From the NCBI GenBank assembly GCA_963748485.1, contig CAVVJF010000011.1, positions 372,001-436,000 on the forward strand: a stretch of DNA of 64,000 nt. Reading direction: 5' to 3'. The notes beneath the pieces are model-generated. The model was given only the letters and a program-made list of their open reading frames with translations, was not told the origin of the DNA and did no database searches. Below are positions 16,781 through 27,036 of this stretch, one piece after another. A program made the position numbers and the translations under genes. Each line of letters begins with the position of its first letter. Within the stretch, counting starts at the first letter, position 1. Source of the DNA: DASRWT01 sp963748485 (GTDB lineage Bacteria; Methylomirabilota; Methylomirabilia; Rokubacteriales; CSP1-6).

Positions 16781-18256
16781 ATGCCCGACTCCGCGGTGAC
16801 CGCGGCGGCGCCGCCCGAGGCGCCGACCGGCGTGGTCCAGCGCCTGCTCGGCACCATCCGTCCCGCCTACTTCCCCGTCCTTCTGACCTACTTCGCCTGG
16901 GGCGCCAGCGGCATCACCGGCGTCGCCACGCTGTTCTTCCAGAAGGAGGCGCTCGGCCTGACGCCGGCGGAGGCGGCGCAGATCGCGTTCTGGGTGGGGC
17001 TGCCGTGGAGCATGAAGATGGTCGTCGGCGTCGCCTCCGATGCGTATCCGATCTTCGGGAGCCGCCGTCGGGCCTATCTGGTGCTCGGCGCGCTCGCTGC
17101 CCTCGCGGGCTACATCGTGCTCGCGACCACCGTGGCCGGGAAGGGCATGTACCTGGCGATCACCGTGCTCATTGCGGTGGGCTTCGTGATCCAGGACGTG
17201 GTCGCGGACGGCCTGTCCGTCGAGATCGCCCGGGACGACAAGGAGACGGCGCAGATCCAGACCCTGGGGCGGATCGCGCTGCTGAGTGGCGTCATCAGCG
17301 TCGGCTACCTGAGCGGCGTGCTCGCGGGCGCCCTGGGCCCGCGCTCGGTGTTCGCGCTCGCCGCGCTCCTGCCCGCGATGGTGCTCGTGGGCTCGCTCTT
17401 CATCCGCCCGGCCGCCCGCGCGGCGGCGACGCCGGCCGCGGTGGAGGCGGGGCCCCTGGGCGGCGGCCGCGCCCAGGTCATTCTCGTCGCCGGCCTGGCC
17501 TACGGCGTGTTCGGCGTCGCGGTCGAGGCGTTCGACGTACCCTTCGGGCAGGAGATCGTGCTGGTCGTGTCCGCCGTGCTGATCGTCATGCTGCTCCGGC
17601 GCATCGGGCTTTCGCGGGCCGTCGCCGTCTCCGCGTTCGTGATCTTCCTGTTTCGCGCCGTCCCCGGCGTCGGGCAGGGGTACAGCTACTGGGCCATCGA
17701 CGTGCTGAAGTTCGACCAGCGCTTCCTCGGGCTGCTCGCCCAGGTCAGCTCGATCCTGAGCCTGGCCGGCCTGATCGTGTTCCGGAAGGCCATCACCAGC
17801 CGGCCGGTGAGCTTCACCATCGCCTGGGTCAGCGTGGCCGGCATCGTGCTGTCGCTGCCCACCATCGGCCTCTTCTATGGCGTGAACGAGTGGGTAGGGC
17901 TGTCGCCCCGCGCCTTTGCCTTCATCGATACCACCATCTCCGCGCCGCTCGGCCAGCTCGCCATGGTCCCCATGCTCGTGCTCATCGCCAAGACCGCGCC
18001 CCGGGGCGCCGAGGCGACCATGTTCGCCATCATGGCCTCGCTGATGAACCTCGCGCTGTCGGCGAGCGAGGTCTTCACCCGCTACCTCAACACCGCCTAC
18101 GGGGTGACCCAGACGAGCTACGACAACCTCGGTCGCCTCATGATCACCGTGACCCTGCTCGGCCTGGTGCCGCTGCTCGCCGTCCCGATGCTCCGGCGCG
18201 AGGAGGCGGCGCTCGAGCGCGCCCCCGCCCCGGCTGCGGGCGGCAGCCGCACATGA
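16781..18256 (+). CDS. MFS transporter, folate-biopterin/AmpG-like
   Basis: A 491-aa inner-membrane protein with about 12 helices. FWVGLPWSMKMVVGVASDAYP and VIQDVVADGLSVEIARDDKE match the BT1/folate-biopterin branch of the major facilitator superfamily, where a conserved acidic QD..AD motif follows helix 4. Substrates in the family include folates, pterins and muropeptides; nothing here narrows the choice. A central segment from about 230 is partly degenerate in hydrophobicity. The gene ends 37 bp before a kinase start. Confidence 0.75.
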   Translation: MPDSAVTAAAPPEAPTGVVQRLLGTIRPAYFPVLLTYFAWGASGITGVATLFFQKEALGLTPAEAAQIAFWVGLPWSMKMVVGVASDAYPIFGSRRRAYLVLGALAALAGYIVLATTVAGKGMYLAITVLIAVGFVIQDVVADGLSVEIARDDKETAQIQTLGRIALLSGVISVGYLSGVLAGALGPRSVFALAALLPAMVLVGSLFIRPAARAAATPAAVEAGPLGGGRAQVILVAGLAYGVFGVAVEAFDVPFGQEIVLVVSAVLIVMLLRRIGLSRAVAVSAFVIFLFRAVPGVGQGYSYWAIDVLKFDQRFLGLLAQVSSILSLAGLIVFRKAITSRPVSFTIAWVSVAGIVLSLPTIGLFYGVNEWVGLSPRAFAFIDTTISAPLGQLAMVPMLVLIAKTAPRGAEATMFAIMASLMNLALSASEVFTRYLNTAYGVTQTSYDNLGRLMITVTLLGLVPLLAVPMLRREEAALERAPAPAAGGSRT

Positions 18257-18293
18257 CGGCCGGCCGCGCTATCATGGTCGGCGGAGCGATGAC

Positions 18294-19584
18294 ATGATCC
18301 GCATCTCGCGCCGGCCATGGTCCGCGGTCGTCCGCTTGCTCGAGCGCGACGAGCGCGTGTTCGCCTTCCTGCTTGCCGTCGTCATGGTGGGGGGCCTCGC
18401 CACCCTGGGCCTGGCGCCCCTCCGTCCCCGCTACCGCTTCGACCTGTTCTCCCTGGTGGTGTGGTTCGCCGCCTACAAGGCGTGCGTCCTTGCCCTCGTC
18501 ACCGTGAAGCCGCGGGCCACCCGCTTCATCTTCAGCGGGGCGCTCGCGGTGGACCTTCTCGTGGTGTTCGCGCTGCTCTATCTGACCGGCGGCGGCGAGA
18601 GTCTCTACTACCTCCTGTTCTTTCCCCTCGTCGCCATCAACGCCTACTACTTCGGCCGCGCCATCGGGCTCGTCATCACGCTCGTGACGGGGCTCATCTT
18701 CTGGCTGGCGTGCTGGCTGGCGCCCCCGCCGGCGACGTGGACGGCGGTGGTCATCCTCATGGCCCTGGTCGGCCTGCCCGCCTTCGCCCTCTCCCACGTG
18801 GCCGAGCGCGAGCGGCGGGGCCGCACCGAGGTGGAGCGGCTGAACGCCGAGCTCACCGGGACCCTCACCCGCCTCCAGGCCGTCCAGCAGGAGCTAGTTG
18901 TCGCCGAACGCATGGCCACCGTGGGTCGGCTGTCCCTCAAAGTCGCTCACGAGGTGCGTAACCCCATCGCCGCCATCGGCCTCAACGCCGAGATGCTGGG
19001 CGACATCGTGGGAGAGCGCGCCGAGGCGGAGATGGTGGAAGCCAAGAGCCTGGTGGGCGCGATTCGCGATCAGGTGGGCGCCCTCGACGCCCTCACCGAG
19101 GAATACCTGGCCTTCGCGCGCTTTCCACGGCCGCAGTTCGAGGAAGACTCGGTGAACGAGGTGGTGACGGCGGTGACCGAGTTCATCCGGCCCCTGGCCG
19201 CCCGTCAGGGCATCACCGTGCATCTCGAGACGGACCCCGCGGTTCCCGCCATGGCCATCGACCGCTCGCTTCTCCGCCAGGCCGTGCTCAACCTGATCAA
19301 GAACGGGCTGGAGGCGCTGTCGCAGGGCGGCGCGCTGAGCATCACCACCCGGCGCCTCGACGCCGCCGTCGAGATCGGGGTGAGCGACACCGGCCCGGGC
19401 TTCAGCGAGGAGGTCGGCGGGCGGCTCTTCGAGCAGTTCTTCACCACCAAGCCGCAGGGCTCGGGGCTCGGGCTGTCGATCACCCGCCAGATCGCGGAGG
19501 GGCACGGCGGCCAGGTGCGCTGGACGAGCCAGCCCGGCGCCGGTGCTACCTTCTACATCACCCTCCCCATCAAGAGGCCGGAGC

Positions 19585-19592
<8 letters not shown>
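18294..19592 (+). CDS. Membrane histidine kinase, NtrB-like
   Basis: A 432-aa sensor kinase. Five or six N-terminal helices (about 20-185) are followed by a short coiled coil (RTEVERLNAELTGTLTRLQA), then HisKA with the phospho-acceptor in SLKVAHEVRNPIAAI (about 220) and an ATPase domain with LNLIKNGLEAL, DTGPGF and GSGLGLSIT. There is no PAS or GAF domain, so the membrane part itself is the likely sensor. It overlaps its NtrC-type regulator by 8 nt. Confidence 0.9.
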
Positions 19593-21036
<1,444 letters not shown>

Positions 21037-21038
21037 GC

Positions 21039-21903
21039 GTGGCCTTCACGGAGATCCTCTACGAGGTGGAGGACGGGGTCCTCACCCTCACCCTGAACCG
21101 TCCCGCCAAGCTCAACGCGCTCACCCCCGTGATGCTCGACGAGCTGCTGGAGGCCTTCGACCGCGGCGACGCCGACGACGCGGTAACGGGCGGTCATCGT
21201 GACCGGGGCGGGCCGCGCCTTCTGCGCGGGGGCCGACCTCTCCGCGGGCGCCCGGACCTTTGATCGAGACGCTCGGGGTGACAGCCAGCCGGGTGAGCCA
21301 CACCGTGACGGCGGGGGGCGCTTCGCCCTCCGCGTGTACGCGCTCAAGAAGCCCGTGTTCGCGGCCATCAACGGCCCCGCTGTCGGCTTCGGCGCCACCA
21401 TGACTCTCCCCATGGACATCCGCATCGCCTCGTCGGCGGCGCGGGTGGGCTTCGTGTTCAGCCGGCGCGGGGTGGTGCCGGAGGCGTGCAGCACCTGGTT
21501 CCTGCCCCGCGTCGTCGGCATCAGCCAGGCCGCGGAGTGGGTATACTCGGGCCGCGTCTTTTCCGCCGGCGAGGCGCTCGCGGGCGGGCTGGTGAGCCGC
21601 GTGGTCGAGCCCGACGCGCTCCTGCCCGCCGCCCGCGCCCTCACGCTCGAGATCGTCGAGAACACTTCCGGGGTGTCGGTGGCGCTGGCGCGGCAGATGA
21701 TGTGGACGCTGCTCGGCGCCGATCACCCCATGGCCGCCCATCGGCTCGACTCGGGCGCCATGGAGTACATGGGCCGCTCCCCCGATGCCCGAGAGGGGGT
21801 GACGTCCTTTCTGGAGAAGCGGCGGCCCCGCTTCACCATGCGGCCCAGCGCGGACATGCCCCCGTTCTACCCCTTCGGAGACGCGCGCCCATTCACGCCC
21901 TGA
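21039..21903 (+). pseudogene. Enoyl-CoA hydratase/isomerase with apparent frameshift
   Basis: The first part (GTG 21039; ILYEVEDGVLTLTLNRPAKL) and second part (VTGAGRAFCAGADLS onward to 21903) are one crotonase cut by a frame change near 21184-21187. Removing one base from the GTAAC there restores a continuous reading AVRAVIVTGAGRAFCAG. The oxyanion-hole segments (AFCAGADLS and NGPAVGFGATM) are intact apart from that base. It follows the regulator stop by 2 nt, so it is in the same operon. The shift could be an assembly error, a true pseudogenising insertion or, less likely, programmed frameshifting. Confidence 0.75.
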
Positions 21904-21926
21904 GCGGCACCACGCTGCTCTGCCTG

Positions 21927-23045
21927 GTGATCTTCGGTAACACGTTCCTGGTGGGCGCCTTCGGCCCCGTGCTCCCGGAGATCGCGCGCACGCGTGGCTT
22001 GGCCGACTGGCAGCTGGGTGTCGTCGCCGGCGCCTTCGGCTTCGCCCGCATGGCGGGCGCCATGCCCGCGGGCCTGCTCGCGGGCCGCCACGTCGCGCTG
22101 AGCCTGGTGCTCTCGCCCGCTTTCCTCGCCTTCGGGCTCGTCTGCCTCACGGCCGGCGGCACCTTCGGCCTCCTCGTTCTCGGGCGCGCCCTCATGGGCA
22201 TCGGCCACACCCTCCTCATGGTCGGCGGCCTCACCGCCATCCTGCAGGACGACACGGGCGCCGACGCCTCCTTCCGCCTGAACACCTTCGAGTTCTCCGG
22301 CATGCTCGGCATTCTCGGCGGGCTCCTCGTGGTAGGCCTTCTACCCCGCGCGTGGCCCTGGAGCCTCTCGCTCGCGGTCGCGTCCTCGCCGCTTCTCGTG
22401 AGCGCCCTGGTGGGTCGCGCGCTTCTGCGCCGCTTTCCGCCGACACCGCCTCCGCGGGAAGTGGTCGACGCGCGGTCGTCGACGGGACCATCGGCGGCGC
22501 CCGGCGCCCGCGTGTTCTGGCTGATGCTCGCGGTGGGCGTCACCCTGGCTTTTGCCTGGTCGTCGGTGAGCCAGTTCCTCATCCCGCTGCGCGGCACCCG
22601 CGAGTTCGGGCTCGACCGTGGCGGGATCTCGCTCCTCCTGGGGCTGGCGCAGGTCGTCGATCTCGTCGTGCTGCTCCCCACCGGTCGCCTCGCCGATCGC
22701 GTGGGCCGCGTGCCTGTGCTCGCCGCCCTCACGCTCGTGCTCGGCCTCGGCGCCATCGGCACCGGGCTCGGCACCTACCCGCTCTTCGTCGCCGGCTGCG
22801 CCTGCTTCGGCCTCGGCCTCGCGGGGTGGATGCTGCCGCTCGGCATCGCGCGCGAGCACGGCGGCGCGCAGAGTCTGGCCTGGCGCACCGCCCTTTACCG
22901 CGTCGGCACGGATGCCGCCATCTTCCTGGGGCCTGTCCTCAGCGGCCTTCTCGGGGAGCGCGCCGCCCGCGGATTCGTGGCACTCATCGGGCTCGCCGCG
23001 CTGGTGGCGGGGGCCCGGCTGCTCCTCCGTCCCTTGCCGCGATAG
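21927..23045 (+). CDS. MFS transporter
   Basis: About 372 aa with 11-12 membrane helices and the MFS helix 8-9 loop motif GRLADRVGRVPVL. The 5' end is unclear: GTG 21927 is used here but clips the first helix. The hydrophobic reading continues back to a CTG at 21900 or an ATT at 21891 that overlap the hydratase stop. Coupled initiation at a rare codon, or a second sequence error, would explain this. The substrate is not predictable. Confidence 0.7.
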   Translation: MIFGNTFLVGAFGPVLPEIARTRGLADWQLGVVAGAFGFARMAGAMPAGLLAGRHVALSLVLSPAFLAFGLVCLTAGGTFGLLVLGRALMGIGHTLLMVGGLTAILQDDTGADASFRLNTFEFSGMLGILGGLLVVGLLPRAWPWSLSLAVASSPLLVSALVGRALLRRFPPTPPPREVVDARSSTGPSAAPGARVFWLMLAVGVTLAFAWSSVSQFLIPLRGTREFGLDRGGISLLLGLAQVVDLVVLLPTGRLADRVGRVPVLAALTLVLGLGAIGTGLGTYPLFVAGCACFGLGLAGWMLPLGIAREHGGAQSLAWRTALYRVGTDAAIFLGPVLSGLLGERAARGFVALIGLAALVAGARLLLRPLPR

Positions 23046-23065
23046 CCGGACGCGATTGGTCGTCG

Positions 23066-23071
23066 TATGCT
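23066..23071 (+). promoter_or_regulatory. -10 box TATGCT, leaderless promoter
   Basis: TATGCT is followed by 6 nt and the ATG at 23078. No convincing -35 is visible. Confidence 0.4.
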
Positions 23072-23077
23072 CAGACC

Positions 23078-23653
23078 ATGCGACGCCTCGCGCTGGCGTT
23101 CCTCGTCCTGCTCGCGGCGCCCCCTCCCGCGCCGGCCGCGGACGACACTCTCTGGAATCTGTTGCGGGGAGGCGGACAGGTCGTGCTCGTCCGGCACGCC
23201 GCCACCGACATGAGCCAGCGGGACCAGGTGGGCGCCCCGCTGTCGGACTGCGCGCGCCAGCGGAATCTCACCGACGAGGGGCGGGCCGACGCGCGACGCA
23301 TCAACGAGGTCTTCCGGACCCGCGGCATTCCCGTCGGCAAGGTGTTGTCGAGCGAGTATTGCCGCTGCCTCGAGACGGCGCAGCTGGGCTTCGGGAGCGC
23401 GGAGGTGTGGCTGCCCCTCCAGTCCGCCATCCGAGAGCCGGAGATACAGGCCGAGCGGACCGCGCAGATCCGCGCCATCGCCGGCGCGCGGCCTGTCGGC
23501 GGCAACCTCATTCTCGTCACGCATCAGTTCACCATCCGCGCGGTGACGGGCGTGGCGGTGGCCGAGGGCGAGATGCTCGTGGTGACGCCGCGCGGCGGCG
23601 GCCAGTTCGAGATCGCCGGCCGCATCCCGACGGAGGACCTGCCCGATCCGTGA
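23078..23653 (+). CDS. Secreted histidine phosphatase family protein
   Basis: A 191-aa protein with a signal peptide (LALAFLVLLAAPPPAPAAD) and a histidine-phosphatase core. The phospho-His is in VVLVRHAAT and the second catalytic His in ILVTHQFTIR; SSEYCRCLETA supplies the usual arginine and acid region. Export implies a periplasmic phosphatase, or a SixA/phosphoglycerate-mutase-like protein acting on small phosphoesters. It converges with the aldehyde dehydrogenase gene 12 bp downstream. Confidence 0.82.
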   Translation: MRRLALAFLVLLAAPPPAPAADDTLWNLLRGGGQVVLVRHAATDMSQRDQVGAPLSDCARQRNLTDEGRADARRINEVFRTRGIPVGKVLSSEYCRCLETAQLGFGSAEVWLPLQSAIREPEIQAERTAQIRAIAGARPVGGNLILVTHQFTIRAVTGVAVAEGEMLVVTPRGGGQFEIAGRIPTEDLPDP

Positions 23654-23665
23654 CGCGGTCGCGCG

Positions 23666-25051
23666 TCAGGCGGTGCGGGTGCGCAGGTGAAAGCTCTTGG
23701 GGCGGGTGAGGTGGCGAAATCCGAGATGTGACAGCGAGCAGCCCTTCCCGCTGTCCTTGACTCCCACCCAGGGCAGGAGGGGATCGAGGTAGTCGCAGCG
23801 GTTGGCGTAGACGGTGCCGGCGTCGAGCTGGTCCATCAGGCGCTCCGCGCGCCCGGCGTCTTCCGTCCATACCGACGCGGTAAGGCCATAGGGGCTATCG
23901 TTCATCAGGCGCACCGCTTCCGCGTCGTCGGCCACGGGCATGAGGCCGATGACCGGGCCGAAGCTTTCCTCCCACATCACGGACATGCCGTGGTTGACGT
24001 CGACGAGGACGGTGGGCTCGCAGTAGAACCCGCGGCCGCTCCACGGCGTGCCACCGGTGAGCACGCGGGCGCCCGCCGCCCGCGCCTGCGCCACCTGGCC
24101 TCGGACGGTCTCGACGACCTTCTTCTGGGCGCACGGCCCGAGCGTGGTGGCGGGATCCTCGGGGTCGCCCATGCGGTACTGCCGGACCAGCGCGACGTAG
24201 GCCTCCACGAAGCGGTCGAACAGCGGGCGAGCCACATAGATGCGCTCGATCCCACAGCAGCTCTGGCCGGCATTGTAGAAGGCGCCGTCGACGAGGTTCT
24301 CCACCGCGAACTCGAAGTTGGCGTCGTCCGCCACATAGGCGGGATCCTTGCCGCCCAACTCGAGGCCGGCGTCGATGAAGCGGCTCGCCACGTGCCCGTG
24401 GATCTCGCGGCCCCCTTCCACCGATCCCGTGAACGAGACGTAGTCGACCTGGCCCGAGCGGATCACCTTGGCCGCGAGCGCGTGGTCCATCGGCGTGGCC
24501 GCGATGAGGCCGGCGGGCAGTGCGGTCTTGACGAAAGCGTTCACGAAGTGGTCCGCGCACAAGGGGGTCAGGCGCGCGTGCTTCACGAGCACCGCGTTGC
24601 CGGCGAGGAGTGCGGGCACGATCACGTTGACGGCGATGAGCAGCGGGTAGTTCCAGGCCGCGATGTCGAGCACCACGCCCAGCGGCTCGTGCCGGATGAA
24701 GCGATGGAAGCCGTCCTTGGGGGGCAGCGGCTCGTCGGCGAGGGCGGACTCCGCGAGGCGGCAGATGGCCTCCGCGCGGTCGATCATGGTGGCGATCTCG
24801 TTGCGGGCCTGCTGGACGGGCTTGCCCATCTGCCGCGTGATCTCCAGCGCCACCTGGTCGGCCTGCGCGCGGAACGCGGGCACCATCGCGGCCACGATCT
24901 TGATGCGCGTCTCGATCGGGGTGTGCCGCCAGTCGCGCTGGGCACGACGGGCGCGGATAACCGCCGCCGCCAGCTCGGGCTCGGAGATGGCGGTAACGGC
25001 GCGGTAGGGCTCTTCGGTGGCGGGATTGATCAGCGTCCAGGTGTGGCTCAT
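23666..25051 (-). CDS. NAD(P)-dependent aldehyde dehydrogenase
   Basis: A 461-aa enzyme starting at MSHTWTLINPATEEPY. The general base Glu is in LELGGKDPAYV and the catalytic Cys in NAGQSCCGIERIYV; ILVTG-type cofactor segments such as SFTGSVEGG are present. The sequence resembles the succinate-semialdehyde/broad aldehyde dehydrogenase branch. Its C-terminal SGKGCSLSHLGFRHLTRPKS is characteristic of that group. It lies behind a strong hairpin separating it from the CDGSH gene, so it probably has its own promoter. Confidence 0.87.
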   Translation of the reverse strand: MSHTWTLINPATEEPYRAVTAISEPELAAAVIRARRAQRDWRHTPIETRIKIVAAMVPAFRAQADQVALEITRQMGKPVQQARNEIATMIDRAEAICRLAESALADEPLPPKDGFHRFIRHEPLGVVLDIAAWNYPLLIAVNVIVPALLAGNAVLVKHARLTPLCADHFVNAFVKTALPAGLIAATPMDHALAAKVIRSGQVDYVSFTGSVEGGREIHGHVASRFIDAGLELGGKDPAYVADDANFEFAVENLVDGAFYNAGQSCCGIERIYVARPLFDRFVEAYVALVRQYRMGDPEDPATTLGPCAQKKVVETVRGQVAQARAAGARVLTGGTPWSGRGFYCEPTVLVDVNHGMSVMWEESFGPVIGLMPVADDAEAVRLMNDSPYGLTASVWTEDAGRAERLMDQLDAGTVYANRCDYLDPLLPWVGVKDSGKGCSLSHLGFRHLTRPKSFHLRTRTA

Positions 25052-25067
25052 GCGGGTCACGTATCTC

Positions 25068-25103
25068 CCGGACGCACGAGGCGGTCGCGCCTCGTGCGTC
25101 CGG
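25068..25103. terminator. Perfect 16-bp inverted repeat between CDGSH and dehydrogenase genes
   Basis: Arms 25068-25083 and 25088-25103 pair perfectly around the loop GTCG. It sits after the CDGSH gene and before the dehydrogenase start on the minus strand. It lacks a U-tract, so it is a pausing or Rho-assisted terminator, or an RNA-stabilising element. Confidence 0.6.
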
Positions 25104-25130
25104 AGGAGATTGGAAGTCGGGCGGGTCGAG

Positions 25131-25316
25131 CTAGCTCTTGAACTCGATCTTCTTGTGGCCGCCGTCGCAGTAGGGCTTGTTGGCGGACGCGCCGCAGCGG
25201 CACAAGGCGAATTGCTCGCCCTTGGACGGCAGCACGTTCCCCTGAGCATCCTGCACTTCGACCTCACCTTTCACGATCAGCGGCCCGTTCTCCATCAACT
25301 TGACCGTCACCGGCAT
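25131..25316 (-). CDS. CDGSH iron-sulfur protein
   Basis: A 61-aa protein with the 2Fe-2S ligand motif CRCGASANKPYCDGGH near the C-terminus: three cysteines and one histidine, the mitoNEET-type cluster site. Bacterial single-domain CDGSH proteins are small soluble electron-transfer or cluster-carrier proteins. A clear AAGGAG ribosome binding site precedes the ATG. It is divergent from the PhnZ-like iron oxygenase gene. Confidence 0.92.
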   Translation of the reverse strand: MPVTVKLMENGPLIVKGEVEVQDAQGNVLPSKGEQFALCRCGASANKPYCDGGHKKIEFKS

Positions 25317-25394
25317 GAGCGCGTCTCCTTTGGCTGGGCCGCATCCCGCGCGGCCGTGGCATGGCGCGCACCCCTCAGCGGAGCGCGCAGGCGC

Positions 25395-25400
25395 AGTATA
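25395..25400 (-). promoter_or_regulatory. -10 box TATACT for the CDGSH gene
   Basis: TATACT on the minus strand, about 75 nt before the ATG, gives a leadered transcript. This contrasts with the leaderless divergent gene. The -35 is poor. Confidence 0.4.
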
Positions 25401-25450
25401 GGGGTGATCGGCGTCACGTGGAAGTAGCTTTTCGGCTGCGGTGTCCGTCG

Positions 25451-25456
25451 TAAACT
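25451..25456 (+). promoter_or_regulatory. -10 box TAAACT, leaderless promoter
   Basis: TAAACT is followed by exactly 6 nt and the ATG at 25463. Confidence 0.45.
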
Positions 25457-25462
25457 CGGCCC

Positions 25463-26035
25463 ATGCCCGTCCCGTCCATGACCGAACGGTTGCTCGAGGC
25501 CTTCACCGGTTCGGCGGCCCGCCTCTACGGGGGCGAGCCGGTCACCGAGCTGGCACACTCGCTCCAGTGCGCGGAGCTAGCGCAGGACGCGGGGGCGGAC
25601 GAGGACCTCCAGCTCGCCTGCCTCCTGCACGACGTGGGGCGATTCGCCGTGGACCCCCGAGAGATCTTCGACAAGACGGATCAGAAGCTCGGTGCCCACG
25701 CGGGAGCGCGGGGCCACCACGACGTGGGAGCCGATCTCATCGCGCCCTGGGTTCCGGAACGGGTCAGCTGGCTCGTGCGCATGCATGCTGACGCCAAGCG
25801 GTACCTATGCGCGGTGGAGCCCGCGTATCTCGACGCCCTTACCCCGGGCTCGCGCTACACGATGACGCTGCAGGGCGGCGTGATGGCGGCCGAGGATGCC
25901 GCGCGGCTGGGGTGGCATCCCTGGCTCGCGGACGCCCTGCGGCTACGGCGGTGGGACGATCTCGCGAAGGTGCCCGACAAGATCACTCGCCCCCTCGAGG
26001 CCTGGGTGCCGCTTTTGAGGCATCACTTCGCGTAA
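25463..26035 (+). CDS. PhnZ-like HD-domain mixed-valent diiron oxygenase
   Basis: A 190-aa HD-fold protein. Tyr22-x2-Glu25-x6-His32, the His56-Asp57 pair (LLHDVG), the later His in RGHHDVGAD, MHADAKRYLC (His108, Lys112), MTLQGG and RRWDDLAK reproduce the order and spacing of the metal and substrate residues known in PhnZ. PhnZ oxidatively cleaves the C-P bond of 2-amino-1-hydroxyethylphosphonate. No PhnY hydroxylase or phosphonate transporter is in the window, so the substrate could be another phosphonate or a non-phosphonate. The fold and diiron chemistry are more secure than the pathway. Confidence 0.8.
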   Translation: MPVPSMTERLLEAFTGSAARLYGGEPVTELAHSLQCAELAQDAGADEDLQLACLLHDVGRFAVDPREIFDKTDQKLGAHAGARGHHDVGADLIAPWVPERVSWLVRMHADAKRYLCAVEPAYLDALTPGSRYTMTLQGGVMAAEDAARLGWHPWLADALRLRRWDDLAKVPDKITRPLEAWVPLLRHHFA

Positions 26036-26057
26036 CCGGCCTCGCCCATCTACCATC

Positions 26058-26084
26058 AGCGGGGGCCCAGAAATGGCCCCCGCT
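26058..26084. terminator. Bidirectional hairpin between convergent genes
   Basis: A 10-bp stem AGCGGGGGCC / GGCCCCCGCT with a 7-nt loop lies between the convergent PhnZ-like and NHL-repeat genes. A CT-rich run follows on the plus strand. Confidence 0.7.
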
Positions 26085-26107
26085 CTCTCCCAGCCGCGGA
26101 CGGACGG

Positions 26108-27034
26108 TTAGTCGAGGCGGCGGAACTTCTGGAGGGAGCGGATCTCGCGCGGGGGATTCTCCAGGCTACCCTTGGCGGTCCAGGAGACCTCGGAGACGTA
26201 CACGTTGCCCCGCGAGTCCGCGACGACGCTGTGGGGCGCGGTGAACTCGCCCGGCTTCTCGCCCGCGAACTGGCCGCCGAAGCGCGCCACGCGGGCCCCT
26301 TTGGCGTCGAGGACGGTCACGCGCGGCCCGATGTTCGGTGTCTTGTCGGTCACCGGGATCGCCGAGCCCAGCTCGCCGACGTAGAGGAGATCGCCCTGGC
26401 GGCGGTCCGTATAGAGGCCGCACGGCCGGTGCAGGTTGTTCAGCTGGCCCTGATAGCGACCGTCGCCGTCGAAGATCTGGACGCGGTGGTTCTCGCGATC
26501 CGCCACGTAGACGAGGCCATTCCGGTCGGTGGTGATGTTGTGGGGGAGATTGAACTGGCCGGGATCAGTGCCGGGCTCGCCCCACGAGAGGAGATGCTTG
26601 CCGTCGGGCGCGTACTTGTGGACACGCGAGTTGCCATAGCCGTCCGAGAGATAGAGGTTGCCGGTCTTCGGGCACACCGCGACGTGGGTGGGGCGGTTGA
26701 ACGGCTTGCCGCCCTGGAGGGTCGACGGCGTGTCGGGATCGCCGATGGTGAGGAGGAGCTTGCCCTCCGGCGTGAACTTGCGACTGGTGTGGTGCAGGTC
26801 GTCCGTGAGCCAGAGCATGCCCTCGGCGTCCAGCGAGATCCCGTGCGCCCGCCGGATCTGGCCCTCACCCCACGAGCGGAGGAAGTTGCCCTCCGCGTCG
26901 AAGACGATGACGGGGTGCTCGCCCCGCGTGAAGCAGTAGACGTTGTCCTTCGTGTCCACCGCCACGCCTGCGACCTCGACGTAGCGCCATCCCGTCGGCA
27001 GCTTGCCCCAGCCGACCACTGACTCGAAACGCAT
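26108..27034 (-). CDS. NHL-repeat beta-propeller protein
   Basis: A 308-aa protein built of about six NHL-type repeats (GVAVDTKDNVYCF, HGISLDAEGMLWLTD, THVAVCPKTGNLYLSDG, HNITTDRNGLVYVADR, HSVVADSRGNVYVSE), with a propeller-like layout. It lacks an obvious signal peptide. Such proteins bind ligands or, in the peptidylglycine lyase group, cleave hydroxyglycine; the metal residues cannot be confirmed here. It starts 2 nt after the SDR stop and is co-transcribed with it. Confidence 0.8.
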   Translation of the reverse strand: MRFESVVGWGKLPTGWRYVEVAGVAVDTKDNVYCFTRGEHPVIVFDAEGNFLRSWGEGQIRRAHGISLDAEGMLWLTDDLHHTSRKFTPEGKLLLTIGDPDTPSTLQGGKPFNRPTHVAVCPKTGNLYLSDGYGNSRVHKYAPDGKHLLSWGEPGTDPGQFNLPHNITTDRNGLVYVADRENHRVQIFDGDGRYQGQLNNLHRPCGLYTDRRQGDLLYVGELGSAIPVTDKTPNIGPRVTVLDAKGARVARFGGQFAGEKPGEFTAPHSVVADSRGNVYVSEVSWTAKGSLENPPREIRSLQKFRRLD

Positions 27035-27036
27035 GA

